Of a stretch of DNA of 64,000 nt, positions 16,277 through 24,183 are shown piece after piece. Both the position numbers and the translations under genes were made by a program. Position 1 is the stretch's first letter. Each line of letters begins with the position of its first letter. Location of the stretch: the NCBI RefSeq assembly GCF_005845035.1, contig NZ_SPFO01000001.1, forward strand, positions 124,001 through 188,000. The letters run 5' to 3'. Source of the DNA: Collinsella aerofaciens (GTDB lineage: Bacteria > Actinomycetota > Coriobacteriia > Coriobacteriales > Coriobacteriaceae). The notes below the pieces were generated by a model. The model searched no databases, had not been told where the DNA came from, and saw only the letters and a program-made list of their open reading frames with translations.

Positions 16277-17176
16277 ATGATTGTCGAGAACCATGCGCTG
16301 TGGGGCGAGGAGCCGACCGAGGATTATCCGGCGACGTTTACGTATTTGGGTGCCGAGCCGTTGCCCGATAAACCGAATGGCCGCCGCCCCGCGGTGATTA
16401 TCTGTGGCGGAGGCGGGTTTACACATATCGCTCCGCACGAGCAGGACCCGGTGGCGTTTGCATTTTTGGATCACGGTTACCAGGCCTTTGTGCTCAACTA
16501 TGTCACGAGCTCTACGGGTGACGTGAGCTTTCCGCACCCCCAGGCAGATCTTGCCAAGATGGTCGCCACGGTGCGCGCCAACGCCGACGAGTGGCATGTC
16601 GATCCTAAGCGCGTGTGCGTCGTGGGATTCTCGGCGGGCGGCATGATCTGTGCCTCGCTGGCAACGCAGTGGAAGACCGGCCCCTTCGCGGCACTTGCCG
16701 GGGCACGTCCGGACGACATTCGTCCCGATGCCGTGGTGCTGGGCTATCCGCTGCTCGACTTTGCCTATGTGCGCGACATGCAGACGCGCGATCCGCGCAT
16801 TGACTTGCGCGTGCCCAAGACGGGCGGCAAGACGGGGCGCGATTTGCTCAACGACTACCTGTCGATGGTGACGGGTGGCGAGGCAACTGACGAGCATTTG
16901 GCCGATATCTGCCCCACCACGCATGTTTCGCGTCAGATGCCGCCGACCTTTGTGTGGGGCGTGTCCGACGACAAGACGGCGCCGATCGCGCAGGTCTACC
17001 CGTTTGCGCAGCGCATGGCCGAGGAGGGCGTTGCATGCGAGATGCACGTCTTCGACCAGGGTGGTCACGGCCTTTCGCTCGGCAACGCCAACACCGCGGT
17101 CGACAACGAGGACAAGCAGGTGGCGGTCCGTCCCTGGATCCGCCTAGCCTTCCGCTTCCTGGAGCGCCATCTGTAA
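16277..17176 (+). CDS. Alpha/beta hydrolase, acetylesterase (Aes/BD-FAE-like)
   Basis: A 299-residue cytoplasmic serine esterase. The oxyanion motif is IICGGGGF (the HGGG region), the nucleophile elbow is GFSAGG (about residue 116), the acid is probably Asp in GVSDDKTAP and the base His in DQGGHGLSLG. This triad order is that of sugar-ester and carboxylic-ester hydrolases, so removal of acetyl groups from imported sugars is plausible. The ATG is preceded by AAGGGAG; an earlier in-frame ATG would read through the divergent promoter region. No signal peptide. It is followed by a long palindrome that can act as terminator. Confidence 0.88.
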   Translation: MIVENHALWGEEPTEDYPATFTYLGAEPLPDKPNGRRPAVIICGGGGFTHIAPHEQDPVAFAFLDHGYQAFVLNYVTSSTGDVSFPHPQADLAKMVATVRANADEWHVDPKRVCVVGFSAGGMICASLATQWKTGPFAALAGARPDDIRPDAVVLGYPLLDFAYVRDMQTRDPRIDLRVPKTGGKTGRDLLNDYLSMVTGGEATDEHLADICPTTHVSRQMPPTFVWGVSDDKTAPIAQVYPFAQRMAEEGVACEMHVFDQGGHGLSLGNANTAVDNEDKQVAVRPWIRLAFRFLERHL

Positions 17177-17205
17177 GAGGACGGGCATCCCAGCCCTTCA
17201 ATAAC

Positions 17206-17268
17206 TTGCGGTGAAATAGTTCCGATCTGGGGCATCAACCAGCCCATCCAGGAACTATTCCACCGCAA
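17206..17268. repeat. Long palindrome, copy 1 (GCGGTGGAATAGTTCC family)
   Basis: TTGCGGTGAAATAGTTCC (17206-17223) pairs with GGAACTATTCCACCGCAA (17251-17268) with one mismatch, loop 27 nt. A CTTCGTTTTT tract follows, so it may terminate the esterase gene. The second copy is at 21345. Confidence 0.85.
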
Positions 17269-17290
17269 CTTCGTTTTTGATGCCCCGCCC

Positions 17291-17508
17291 GGAAACTGCG
17301 CCCCAGTTTTGCCTTTCAAGGTGGGACGCAGTTTCCCATAGGGCCTCGACTGGGAAAGCGCGTCCCGTTTCGAGCGGGGATTCCGGGATGCATTTTCCGT
17401 AAGAGGCCTGTTTGGGAAACCATATCCCGTTTCGAGCCGGAATTCTGGGATGTAGTTTCCCCGAGAGGCCTCATCGGGAAACTATGGCCCTGAACTCTCC
17501 TGCCTGTC
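17291..17508. repeat. 62-bp tandem repeat array with internal palindromes
   Basis: Units start at 17323, 17385 and 17447, exactly 62 nt apart. Each begins with a form of GGGATGYAGTTTCC, passes AGGCCT and then GGGAAAC...TCCC, followed by GTTTCGAGC-GGAATTC. The GGGAAAC..TCCC and GGGATGTAGTTTCC parts are inverted relative to each other, so each junction can form a 15-bp hairpin. Unit 3 decays after about 17490. An inverted partial unit (GGAAACTGCGCCCC) stands at 17291. No ORF is present in 17177-17649. Confidence 0.85.
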
Positions 17509-17529
17509 CCCATTGCGCCAATTTGCTGA

Positions 17530-17559
17530 TTGAACATCGTTGCATGTTCGCGCTATCAT
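17530..17559 (+). promoter_or_regulatory. Probable feo promoter
   Basis: TTGAAC at 17530-17535 and TATCAT at 17554-17559 are 18 nt apart, directly ahead of the paired operators. Confidence 0.5.
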
Positions 17560-17574
17560 GCATGGATAAAATTG

Positions 17575-17607
17575 GTTAGCCATGGCAAACGGTTAGCCAT
17601 GGCTAAC
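17575..17607. promoter_or_regulatory. Double operator upstream of feoAB, metal-regulator type
   Basis: GTTAGCCATGGCTAAC at 17592-17607 is a perfect 16-bp palindrome. A near copy, GTTAGCCATGGCAAAC, lies at 17575-17590, exactly 17 nt upstream. Placed just after the likely -10 box, they would block transcription when bound. The GTTAGCC half resembles DtxR/IdeR-type boxes, so iron-dependent repression is inferred. Confidence 0.7.
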
Positions 17608-17649
17608 ATAAATACAACGCCCTGTGGGCGCCGGGGGAGGAACACGGAC

Positions 17650-20010
17650 GTGAAGCTCGATACACTCGAGATTGGAAAGGACGCCGTTGTCGCATCGGTG
17701 ACATCCGACGATCAGGCGCTTCGACAGCATATTTTGGACATGGGCCTAACACCGGGCACCGAAGTCACCATGATGAAGTACGCTCCCATGGGTGACCCGC
17801 TCGAGATTCGCCTGCGTGGCTACGAGTTGACACTGCGCAAGGACGATGCCGCTCGCATCGAGCTCGTGGGTATCCACGACACCGATACGGGTCCGCGCGC
17901 TAACGCAGCAATCGGCACGACGGAGCATCCGGCACTCGGCGAGGGGACGTATTCGCCCCGTGCGGCAAAGACGGCCGTGCCCGAGGGCGCACCGCTGCAT
18001 TTTGCCCTAGCCGGCAACCAAAACTGCGGTAAGACCACGCTGTTCAACCAGCTTACGGGTTCCAACCAGCATGTCGGTAACTTTCCCGGCGTGACGGTCG
18101 ACCGCAAAGATGGCGCCATCCGTAACCATCCCGAGGCGAGCATCACCGACCTTCCTGGCATCTACTCGCTGTCGCCGTACACGGGCGAAGAGATCGTCAG
18201 CCGCCAATTCATCCTTGATGAGAACCCCGATGCGATTATCGACATCATCGACGCCACCAACATCGAGCGCAACCTGTATCTGACGCTGCAGCTCATGGAG
18301 CTCGACCGCCCCATGGTCGTCGCACTCAATATGATGGACGAGGTGACGACAAACGGCGGCGCCATCGACGTCAATCTGCTCGAGAGCTTGCTGGGCGTGC
18401 CGGTCGTTCCCATTAGCGCCGCGCGCAACGAGGGTATCGGTGAGCTGGTGGACCATGCCCTGCACGTGGCGCGATTCCGCGAGCGCCCTGGCCGCTTGGA
18501 CTTTTGCGCGCCCGACGGCCCGGACGGCGGCGCGCTGCACCGCTGCATCCACGGCATCGCCAATCTTATCGAGGACCATGCCGCAACGGCGCACATCCCG
18601 GTGCGCTTTGCGGCGACCAAGTTGGTTGAGGGCGATGAACTGGTAACCGAAGCGATTCACCTGGATCGTAACGAGCTCGACGCTATCGAACACATCATTA
18701 CCCAGATGGAGGGCGAGGCCGGCACCGACCGCCTATCTGCGTTGGCCGATATGCGTTTTAGCTTTATCGGCGACGTGTGCGGGCGTTGCGTCGTCAAGCC
18801 GCACGAAAGCCGCGAGCACGTGCGCTCCGTCAAGATTGACCGCATCCTGACAGGTCGTTACACAGCCATTCCGGCGTTTCTGGTGATCATGGGCCTCGTC
18901 TTTTGGCTGACGTTTGGCGTGATCGGCGCGGCGTTGCAGGGACTCATGGAGGACGGTATCGCTGCCATCATCGCCTCGGCCGATGCGGGCCTCAAGGCAT
19001 TCGGAACCAACGACGTGGTGCGCTCGCTGGCTGTCGACGGCGTGCTTACGGGTGTGGGCAGCGTGCTGACCTTCCTGCCGATTATCGTCGTGCTCTTCTT
19101 GTTCCTCTCCATTCTGGAAGACTCCGGCTACATGGCGCGCGTGGCCTTTGTCATGGATAAAGTGCTGCGTCGCTTTGGCCTGTCGGGCCGCAGCTTCGTG
19201 CCCATGCTCGTCGGTTTTGGCTGCACCGTGCCGGCTATCATGTCGACCCGTACGCTCCCATCCGAGCACGACCGCAAGATGACGGTCATGCTCACGCCGT
19301 TCATGAGCTGTTCGGCCAAGTTGCCGGTCTACGGTCTGCTGTGCGGGGCGTTTTTCCCGCAGGCGACAGTTCCCGCCATGGTTTCGCTCTATCTGATCGG
19401 CATCGTGGTCGGTTGCATTGCCGCCCTGGTGCTCAACCGCACGGCATTTAAGGGCGACCCGGTGCCGTTTATCATGGAGCTCCCCAATTACCGCCTGCCG
19501 AGCGTCAAGACGACGGTGATGCTGGCATGGGATAAGGCCAAGGACTTTATTACCAAGGCCTTTACCATTATCTTTGCCGCTACCGTGGTTATCTGGTTCC
19601 TTCAGACGTTCGACATTCGCTTTAATGTGGTCGCCGATCAGTCGCAGAGCCTACTTGCCGGTCTGGGTAGCATTATCGCACCGGCGCTGACGCCGCTTGG
19701 GTTTGGCGACTGGCGTGCATCCACGGCGCTCGTCACCGGACTTATCGCCAAGGAGAGTGTCATCTCGACCCTCACGGTGCTTTTGGGTGCTACGTCGCCC
19801 GCGGCACTGTCGACCATGTTTTCGCCGTTCACCGCTTACGTGTTCTTGGTCTTTACGCTGCTGTACCCGCCCTGTGTGGCAGCCATCGGTGCCGTTAAGA
19901 GCGAGCTGGGCGGACGCTACGCCGTTGCCGTGTTCGCGTTTCAAGTGACGGTCGCCTGGATCGTGGCGTTTGTCGTGCATTCGGCGGGCATATTGCTGGG
20001 GTTGGCTTAG
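17650..20010 (+). CDS. feoB: Ferrous iron transporter, FeoA-FeoB fusion
   Basis: A 786-residue inner-membrane Fe(II) importer. Residues 1-75 form a FeoA-like SH3 domain (HILDMGLTPGTEVTMMKYAPMGDPLEI) fused to FeoB. The G domain shows G1 GNQNCGKTT, G3 DLPG and G4 NMMD. The membrane part follows from about residue 400, with the duplicated pore motifs GFGCTVPAIMSTRTL and PFMSCSAKLPVYGLL. A GTG start is chosen because GGGGGAGG lies 9 nt upstream; upstream in-frame ATGs fall inside the operator. FeoA and FeoB are separate in E. coli. A double palindromic operator precedes it and a terminator hairpin follows. Confidence 0.95.
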   Translation: MKLDTLEIGKDAVVASVTSDDQALRQHILDMGLTPGTEVTMMKYAPMGDPLEIRLRGYELTLRKDDAARIELVGIHDTDTGPRANAAIGTTEHPALGEGTYSPRAAKTAVPEGAPLHFALAGNQNCGKTTLFNQLTGSNQHVGNFPGVTVDRKDGAIRNHPEASITDLPGIYSLSPYTGEEIVSRQFILDENPDAIIDIIDATNIERNLYLTLQLMELDRPMVVALNMMDEVTTNGGAIDVNLLESLLGVPVVPISAARNEGIGELVDHALHVARFRERPGRLDFCAPDGPDGGALHRCIHGIANLIEDHAATAHIPVRFAATKLVEGDELVTEAIHLDRNELDAIEHIITQMEGEAGTDRLSALADMRFSFIGDVCGRCVVKPHESREHVRSVKIDRILTGRYTAIPAFLVIMGLVFWLTFGVIGAALQGLMEDGIAAIIASADAGLKAFGTNDVVRSLAVDGVLTGVGSVLTFLPIIVVLFLFLSILEDSGYMARVAFVMDKVLRRFGLSGRSFVPMLVGFGCTVPAIMSTRTLPSEHDRKMTVMLTPFMSCSAKLPVYGLLCGAFFPQATVPAMVSLYLIGIVVGCIAALVLNRTAFKGDPVPFIMELPNYRLPSVKTTVMLAWDKAKDFITKAFTIIFAATVVIWFLQTFDIRFNVVADQSQSLLAGLGSIIAPALTPLGFGDWRASTALVTGLIAKESVISTLTVLLGATSPAALSTMFSPFTAYVFLVFTLLYPPCVAAIGAVKSELGGRYAVAVFAFQVTVAWIVAFVVHSAGILLGLA

Positions 20011-20051
20011 TTATTTATTGACGGCGCAATCTCTGTGTATTGAGTTGATTG

Positions 20052-20085
20052 CGGCCCCGCATCTGTACTGACGGATGCGGGGCCG
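20052..20085 (+). terminator. Terminator-like hairpin after feoAB
   Basis: CGGCCCCGCATC pairs with GATGCGGGGCCG around a 10-nt loop. Only TTG follows, so it is GC-strong but T-poor. Confidence 0.65.
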
Positions 20086-20091
20086 TTGCTA

Positions 20092-20097
20092 TATAAT
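20092..20097 (+). promoter_or_regulatory. -10 box of the MFS gene
   Basis: A perfect TATAAT lies 35 nt before the MFS start codon. No good -35 box is seen at 16-18 nt upstream, because that position is in the preceding hairpin. Confidence 0.4.
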
Positions 20098-20132
20098 CGC
20101 CCACCGCCCAAGACAATCGGAGAGGTTTCTAC

Positions 20133-21329
20133 ATGGCTCAGGCAAGACAAGATGGCATCTCAGTCAAACAGTGGCTCCCGCTTATCGGGCTCGCCTGTTG
20201 CGCGTTCGTGTTCAACACGTCGGAGTTCATGCCCATCGGCCTTTTGACTGATATCGCCGCGTCGTTCTCGCTCACCGAGGCCCAGGCGGGCATCATGATC
20301 TCGGTTTATGCTTGGGGTGTCATGCTGCTGTCACTGCCGCTCATGGTGTTTGCCTCGCGTTTTGAGTTCAAGCGGATGCTGCTGGGCGTTTTGGCCGTGT
20401 TTTCGCTGGGCCAGTTTCTGTCCGCTGTGGCGTCGACTTATCCCATCCTGGTCTGCGCGCGCCTGGTGGTCGCTTGCGCACATGCCGTATTCTGGTCAGT
20501 CGCATCGATTATGGCCTCGCGCCTCGTCGACACGCGCCACGGCGCGCTCGCCATCAGCATGATCGCTACGGGCTCGTCCATCGCGCAGATCTTTGGCCTG
20601 CCCCTCGGTCGCGCCATTGGCCTGGCCGTGGGCTGGCGCATGACGTTTGCCGTGGTCGGTGCCTTCTCTGCCGCCGCGGTGGTGTACCAAGCCGCGGTGT
20701 TCCCGGCTATGCCGGCGGGCGAGCGCTTTACCGTCAAACAGCTGCCCGTGCTGCTCAAGAACCCGTTCCTGATCGCGCTCTACGCCGTTACGGTGTTCAT
20801 GGCGACCGGCTATTACGCGAGCTATAGCTATATCGAGCCCTTCCTGGCGCAGGTCGCGCATGTCGACGCGGGCGCCATCACCATGACGCTGACGGCGTTT
20901 GGCTGCTCCGGCCTGGTGGGCAGCTGGCTGTTCGGTCGCTTGTTCGACGGACATCGCTTCTCGTTCTTGGCTATCACGCTCTCCGGCGTGCCGGTGGCTC
21001 TGCTGCTCATGGGTCCGGTCGCATCGTCGCTCGCGGCGGTGCTTGCCGTCTGCGCGCTATGGGGCTGCTGCTCCACGGCCTTTAACGTGGCGTTTCAGGC
21101 CGAGCTCATCAAGTACACGCCGGCGGATTCGTCGGCCGTCGCCATGTCGATCTTCTCGGGCCTGTTCAATTTGGGTATCGGCACGGGCACCGCGATCGGC
21201 GGCGCCGTGGTTTCGGGTCCCGGTATCGCCTGGATCGGCTTCGTGGGCGGGGCGATTACCGTCGTGGGCGTCATCCTCGCCATCACCGTGCTGTTCCCGG
21301 CCATACGCCGCGCAAAGCCCGTTGCCTAA
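20133..21329 (+). CDS. MFS transporter, sugar-efflux/DHA1 type
   Basis: A 398-residue membrane protein with about 12 hydrophobic segments. FVFNTSEFMPIGLLTDIAASFSLTEAQAGIMISVYAWGVM is the N-terminal signature of the SotB/YdhP/AraJ group, which exports sugars, purine nucleosides or drugs by proton antiport. Motif-A-like residues (MVFASRFEFKR) follow TM2, and motif-C-like Gly residues (GSSIAQIFGLPLG) lie in TM5. The substrate cannot be predicted. It starts after AGAGG (about 8 nt) and is bounded by hairpins on both sides, so it is probably monocistronic. Confidence 0.9.
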   Translation: MAQARQDGISVKQWLPLIGLACCAFVFNTSEFMPIGLLTDIAASFSLTEAQAGIMISVYAWGVMLLSLPLMVFASRFEFKRMLLGVLAVFSLGQFLSAVASTYPILVCARLVVACAHAVFWSVASIMASRLVDTRHGALAISMIATGSSIAQIFGLPLGRAIGLAVGWRMTFAVVGAFSAAAVVYQAAVFPAMPAGERFTVKQLPVLLKNPFLIALYAVTVFMATGYYASYSYIEPFLAQVAHVDAGAITMTLTAFGCSGLVGSWLFGRLFDGHRFSFLAITLSGVPVALLLMGPVASSLAAVLAVCALWGCCSTAFNVAFQAELIKYTPADSSAVAMSIFSGLFNLGIGTGTAIGGAVVSGPGIAWIGFVGGAITVVGVILAITVLFPAIRRAKPVA

Positions 21330-21344
21330 TCACGTCACCTCATC

Positions 21345-21411
21345 AGTTGCGGTGGAATAGTTCCTGTTTAAGGCCTCTGAAGGCCCAAGCAGGAACTATT
21401 CCACCGCAACT
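21345..21411. repeat. Long palindrome, copy 2 (GCGGTGGAATAGTTCC family)
   Basis: AGTTGCGGTGGAATAGTTCC plus TG (21345-21366) pairs perfectly over 22 bp with 21390-21411 around a 23-nt loop, followed by TATTTT. It may end MFS transcription. The stem matches copy 1 at 17206 but the loop does not. Confidence 0.88.
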
Positions 21412-21482
21412 TATTTTGGGGAAGAGGATACAAGCTGGGCATACAATGGATGTCGTTGTGTTGAGCTTACCGGGAGGTTGTT

Positions 21483-22859
21483 ATGTGGGCATACGAGACG
21501 ACGTTCTACCAGATCTATCCGCTGGGCTTTTGTGGAGCTCCGCGCGAAAACGCCGCGCCCGTTGCCGAGGATGAGCTCGCCCAGGCTGCCAACGTCGCGA
21601 CCAACCCCGATGCTCCTATCATGAAAATCGCCCAATGGGCCGACTACCTGCAGGAACTCGGTATTGGCGCTGTGCTCATCAACCCGCCTCTCGAGTCTGA
21701 TAGCCATGGCTACGACACGCGCAGCCTGCGCCATATAGACCGTCGCTTGGGTGAGGATGCCGACTTTGCCGCCGTATGCGACACGCTGCATGCCCATGGC
21801 ATCCGCGTGGTGCTCGATGCCGTCTTCAACCACGTCGGTCGCGGCTTTTGGGCCTTCCGCGATGTGCAGGAGCGCAAGTGGGACTCGCCCTATAAGGACT
21901 GGTTCCACATCAGCTTTGACGGTGACTCGTGCTACGGCGACGGCTTTTGGTACGAGGGCTGGGAGGGCCATTTTGAGCTTGTGAAGCTCAACCTGCAAAA
22001 CCCCGCCGTGGTCGATTACCTGCTCGAATCCGTGCGCCGTTGGGCCGAGGTCTTTGGCGTCGACGGTCTGCGCCTGGACGTTGCCTATATGCTCGACCGC
22101 GACTTTATGCGCCGCCTACACTCCTTTACCCGTGAGCTCAAGCCCGACTTTGTGCTGATCGGCGAGACGCTCCACGGCGACTACAACCAGATCGTCAACG
22201 ACGAGATGCTTGACTCCTGCACCAACTACGAGTGCTACAAGGGCCTGTACTCCAGCTTTAACTCGGTCAATATGTTCGAGATCGCGCACTCGCTGCATCG
22301 TCAGTTTGGCGGCGACCCGTGGTGCATCTACCGCGGCAAACACCTGCTGTCGTTTGTCGACAACCACGATGTGCCGCGCCTGGCAAGCATCCTCACCGAC
22401 AAGTCCTGTCTGCGTCCCGCTTATGGCATGCTCTTTGGCATGCCGGGCATCCCGTGCGTCTACTATGGCAGCGAGTGGGGGATTCCCGGCGAAAAGGGCG
22501 GCCCCGATGGCGACTGGGCGCTGCGGCCTGCGCTCGATGAGCCTGCACCCAACGAGCTGACGGCCTTCATCGGGCAGCTCACGCACCTGCGCTCGACAGA
22601 CGATGCGGCGGCACGCGCTCTCAACTACGGTGCGTACCGCAACGTGGTGATCCAGAACAAGCAGCTGCTGTTCGAGCGCGCCTGTGACAGCGCGACGGTA
22701 CTCGTGGCGGTGAATGCCGTGGACGAGCCTTACACCTTTGGCGCCGGCGAGCTCAACGGCTCCTTTGTCGATCTGCTTGCCAACGGCATGCCCACAGTCG
22801 AGCTGGCGGGCTCCCTTGAGCTTGCGCCCTACGAGGTGCGTTATCTGCTGAGGGCCTAG
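21483..22859 (+). CDS. GH13 family alpha-glucosidase/amylase
   Basis: A 458-residue cytoplasmic enzyme of the alpha-amylase superfamily that should cut alpha-glucosidic links in imported maltodextrins. The barrel motifs are DAVFNHVG (region I), DGLRLDVAYMLD with the nucleophile Asp (region II), LIGETLHGDY with the acid/base Glu (region III) and FVDNHDVPRL (region IV). There is no signal peptide and no long N-terminal domain, so cyclomaltodextrinase-like activity is less likely than an oligosaccharide hydrolase. GGGAGG lies close to the ATG. The DNA glycosylase gene follows after 3 nt. Confidence 0.9.
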   Translation: MWAYETTFYQIYPLGFCGAPRENAAPVAEDELAQAANVATNPDAPIMKIAQWADYLQELGIGAVLINPPLESDSHGYDTRSLRHIDRRLGEDADFAAVCDTLHAHGIRVVLDAVFNHVGRGFWAFRDVQERKWDSPYKDWFHISFDGDSCYGDGFWYEGWEGHFELVKLNLQNPAVVDYLLESVRRWAEVFGVDGLRLDVAYMLDRDFMRRLHSFTRELKPDFVLIGETLHGDYNQIVNDEMLDSCTNYECYKGLYSSFNSVNMFEIAHSLHRQFGGDPWCIYRGKHLLSFVDNHDVPRLASILTDKSCLRPAYGMLFGMPGIPCVYYGSEWGIPGEKGGPDGDWALRPALDEPAPNELTAFIGQLTHLRSTDDAAARALNYGAYRNVVIQNKQLLFERACDSATVLVAVNAVDEPYTFGAGELNGSFVDLLANGMPTVELAGSLELAPYEVRYLLRA

Positions 22860-22862
22860 GCC

Positions 22863-23426
22863 ATGGCAGTATCTGACGAGGGCTATCAACATATTGAGCA
22901 TGGGTTTGAGCCCGTGTTTGACCAGCGCTCGCGTGTTTTGGTGCTGGGATCGTTTCCCTCGGTGCTTTCGCGCGCCAATGCCTTTTATTACGGCAACCCT
23001 CAGAATCGCTTTTGGCGCGTGATGGCCGCGTGTCTCGGTGTGCCCGTGCCGCCCAACGAGGGCGACCCTTTGGCAGGCAGCGAGCCTGCGGCGCTCGACG
23101 CCTCGATTGCCGCCAAGCGATCCATGCTGCTGAACGGCGGCGTAGCCCTGTGGGATGTGATCGAGAGCTGCGACATTAAGGGCTCGAGTGACGCGAGCAT
23201 CAAAAACGTCGTTCCGGCAGATATCGAGCGCATTACGGGCAATGCGCCTATTGAGCTGGTGGTGTGTAATGGAGGTACGGCGGGGCGCCTCTATAAGCGC
23301 TATCTACAGGAGCGGACGGGCCTGTCCGCTGTCGTATTGCCGTCAACTAGTCCCGCTAACGCGGCTTGGCGTCTGGAACGTCTTGTTGAGCGTTGGCACG
23401 AAGCCGTTGACTGGATCGTACGGTAG
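22863..23426 (+). CDS. Uracil-DNA glycosylase superfamily, deoxyinosine-type (HDG)
   Basis: A 187-residue base-excision repair protein. Motif 1, VLGSFPSVLSRANAFYYGNPQNRFW, and the C-terminal LPSTSPANA are those of the UDG superfamily branch annotated as DNA-deoxyinosine glycosylase; LWDVIESCDIKGSSDASI lies between. Removal of hypoxanthine or xanthine from DNA is inferred from the family. It shares a transcript with the GH13 gene (3-nt gap), and its stop codon is 1 nt from the end of the convergent gene, leaving no space for a terminator. Confidence 0.87.
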   Translation: MAVSDEGYQHIEHGFEPVFDQRSRVLVLGSFPSVLSRANAFYYGNPQNRFWRVMAACLGVPVPPNEGDPLAGSEPAALDASIAAKRSMLLNGGVALWDVIESCDIKGSSDASIKNVVPADIERITGNAPIELVVCNGGTAGRLYKRYLQERTGLSAVVLPSTSPANAAWRLERLVERWHEAVDWIVR

Positions 23427-23427
23427 T

Positions 23428-24090
23428 CTAGATCCTTGATTGAACATGGGCGCCGAGGCGTTTGATGATGGCGCGCCAGATTGGTGCGGGCACGGCGGGC
23501 CTGGCGCGCACCATGCCGTCGGCATCGACGCTACCGGCATTGCCGCCGCCGAGTCGCTGCGCATGCTCAATGGAGCAGCCCATGCGCACGGCGCCTACCA
23601 GCTTGTCCATGGCTTCGGAAAACGGCCGGCGCAAGAGGCCCATGCGCGGGGATCGGCGAAGCGCTGCGATGCCGGCGCCGGTGCAGACGGTGATGCCGCC
23701 ACACCACGACAGCCCTCGATGCTCACATGCTTCACGCAGGCGGCCAACTACAACGTGCGCCTGTTCAGCGCTTCCGTAGGCAGCTTGAACAGCGACATAG
23801 ACGCGCGTTTCCGCACCCCCAAGGCAATCAAGCGTCTGTTCAACGACGGCCATCGCCTCGCCATCGAGCGCATCTTCAACTGCGAATACGATGCCGTCCG
23901 CAACGCTGCTGGCGTCATCCGTCCCCAGATCGACCGGGCGGGGGAGCGCGGTGCCGGAAAGCCGGGCATACGCCGCGATGGCATCCTGAAAGTCCCAAAG
24001 CAAAAACTCAAGATCAGCGCTGTCGGGAATACTGATATACGCAATGTTCTGCAGCGTTTTGGGCTCATTGCCACGCGCGGTCGTCTCCAT
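23428..24090 (-). CDS. Uncharacterised protein, possibly flavodoxin-like
   Basis: A 220-residue soluble protein, not recognised with confidence. It opens with METTARGNEPKTLQNIAYISIPDSADLEFLLWDF and contains EHRGLSWCGGITVCTGAGIA near residue 130, a pattern that recalls the glycine-rich part of NADPH-dependent FMN reductase/flavodoxin-fold proteins, but the usual N-terminal phosphate-binding loop is not evident. The C-terminus has SPRMGLLRRPFSEAMDKLVGAVRMG. AAAGGAGG lies just before the chosen ATG; a longer form would add seven residues. It is a single gene convergent with the glycosylase gene. Confidence 0.6.
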   Translation of the reverse strand: METTARGNEPKTLQNIAYISIPDSADLEFLLWDFQDAIAAYARLSGTALPRPVDLGTDDASSVADGIVFAVEDALDGEAMAVVEQTLDCLGGAETRVYVAVQAAYGSAEQAHVVVGRLREACEHRGLSWCGGITVCTGAGIAALRRSPRMGLLRRPFSEAMDKLVGAVRMGCSIEHAQRLGGGNAGSVDADGMVRARPAVPAPIWRAIIKRLGAHVQSRI

Positions 24091-24183
24091 GCCGCCTCCT
24101 TTCCGGTTCATTTCCGTTTAGGTTACACCGTCTGCCAGCCGGACGGCGCGCTATCCTAGTGCAACACTTACGAAAGGAATGCC

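Noticed and set aside
17323..17508. A CRISPR array
   Set aside because: The period is 62 nt but there are no constant repeats of 23-47 nt with unrelated spacers: the whole unit is repeated and diverged, and no cas genes are present.
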